A stretch of 64,000 nucleotides of DNA from Gemmatimonadota bacterium (GTDB lineage: Bacteria; Gemmatimonadota; Gemmatimonadetes; Gemmatimonadales; Gemmatimonadaceae), in the NCBI GenBank assembly GCA_016704465.1, contig JADJAD010000004.1, forward strand, positions 310,001-374,000, read 5' to 3'. Made by a program: the position numbers and the translations under genes. The notes under the pieces were generated by a model, which saw nothing but the letters and a program-made list of their open reading frames with translations, did no database searches and was not told the origin of the DNA. Positions 63,595-64,000 of this stretch are shown here, piece by piece (positions within the stretch are counted from its first letter, which is position 1; every line of letters starts with the position of its first letter).

Positions 63595-64000
63595 TTACCG
63601 TACCTTCGAGAGTGAATCCCCTGGGCCCGCGACGTATCCGACGGCCTCCCCTGCTGCCCATGCGACGACGAACAGGGCCAACAGCGGCAACGAACGTACC
63701 AACTCGCGCGTGTGCCGCCCCTTCGCGCGAATCCTGACGACCGTCCGCCAGAAGAGCAGCGGGGGAGGGCCAGCGCGGCTGCTCCCATGGCCAGTTTCTT
63801 CGCAAGGCCCGCGCCCTCGGCACGCGCCCCCGCGTACGACCTGGAGTACAAATAGCGCTGGGACATGTAGAGCCCGAACGAGTAGTGCATCTTGTGTCCC
63901 ACGACGATCTCGGGACGACAGGTCAGCGGAATGCCGTCGGCCTTGAACGCGTCGTGCAGGCGATTCTCCCACCCCCCTGACTCGACCACCTCGCGATAGC
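63595..64000 (-). CDS. C-terminal part of a family 2 glycosyltransferase (partial at window edge, frameshifted)
   Basis: About 135 codons are visible; the N-terminal catalytic part lies to the right of the window. Sequence near the edge reads YREVVESGGWENRLHDAF, LTCRPEIVVGHKMHYSFG and MSQRYLYSRSYAGAR, typical of the C-terminal half of GT2 enzymes. One base is missing in the G5 run 63761-63765; restoring it joins AALALP to PLLFWRTVVRIRAKGR and a final hydrophobic helix (LPLLALFVVAWAAG), ending at TAA 63595-63597. The stop is one base before the oxidoreductase GTG. It belongs to the glycan operon. Confidence 0.8.
   Translation of the reverse strand, partial: LSRGGRVRGVGESPARRVQGRRHSADLSSRDRRGTQDALLVRALHVPALFVLQVVRGGACRGRGPCEETGHGSSRAGPPPLLFWRTVVRIRAKGRHTRELVRSLPLLALFVVAWAAGEAVGYVAGPGDSLSKVR

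Noticed and set aside
62073..63989. Glycosyltransferase-oxidoreductase fusion of 638 codons
   Set aside because: The join comes from a missing base at the G5 run 63761-63765; the true glycosyltransferase frame stops at 63595.
1..64000. CRISPR arrays, insertion sequences, integrase-attachment sites, tRNA or rRNA genes
   Set aside because: None seen by eye: no regularly spaced repeats, no transposase or integrase motifs, no tRNA cloverleaf recognised. A tRNAscan or covariance search could still find one I missed.
1..64000. Apparent excess of the rare codon TTA followed by GG (CGTTAGG sites)
   Set aside because: About six occurrences of CGTTAGG/CCTAACG were noted, close to what base composition predicts in 64 kb, so I do not treat it as a signal.

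Overview
The window is a GC-rich (by eye about two-thirds G+C), densely coded stretch of a diderm bacterial chromosome. It carries an Omp85/TamB envelope pair, a Wzc/OPX-type exopolysaccharide locus, secreted hydrolases, many response regulators and a short principal-type sigma factor without region 1.1. I infer Gemmatimonadota as the most likely phylum from overall gene style; no 16S or other decisive marker is present. I saw no tRNA, rRNA, insertion sequence or CRISPR array.

Layout. 1-10660 (minus): one tight run of five genes: a receiver-GGDEF protein, an Omp85 outer-membrane protein, a TamB-like protein (frameshifted), a YegS/DAGK-type lipid kinase and a multi-GAF/PAS sensor that runs off the left edge. 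10805-16902: housekeeping genes (MazG-like pyrophosphohydrolase, FNR-type reductase, cobalamin adenosyltransferase, aroB, sigma factor with a strong terminator, small response regulator, LON-domain protein). 16939-22831 (plus): glycolate oxidase glcDEF, a HAD phosphatase and YgfZ, mostly linked by ATGA overlaps. 22979-34423: lipoprotein, molybdopterin oxidoreductase, MoxR-like ATPase, GNAT, cytidylate-kinase-like protein, exported creatininase-family and S15/CocE hydrolases, MFS exporter, VWA protein. 34442-38381 (plus): promoter and SAM-II riboswitch ahead of hom, thrC, a MoaD/ThiS sulfur carrier and a MoeB-rhodanese protein. 38703-48159: mutY, gltA, TSUP permease, diguanylate cyclase, EVE-domain protein, Tat-exported aminotransferase, and a histidine kinase/NtrC pair. 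48619-54622: polysaccharide tyrosine autokinase, degenerate-GGDEF regulator, OPX export protein and sugar transferase. 54790-64000 (minus): a glycan operon of three or more glycosyltransferases, an FAD oxidoreductase, epimerase, polysaccharide deacetylase, two paralogous two-helix membrane proteins and a Gfo/Idh/MocA oxidoreductase.

How the genes work together. The left operon couples signalling to outer-membrane assembly. The glc genes with the HAD protein form a candidate phosphoglycolate/glycolate salvage unit. The riboswitch operon links homoserine/threonine synthesis to sulfur-carrier chemistry under S-adenosylmethionine control, and is the most interesting regulatory unit here. The right third builds and exports a polysaccharide, with two-component and c-di-GMP-type regulators nearby.

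Quality caveat. At least seven genes-worth of single-base reading-frame breaks occur, several in short homopolymers and one in the principal-type sigma factor. This looks like sequencing error rather than gene decay, so I annotate those genes as continuous and flag each break.
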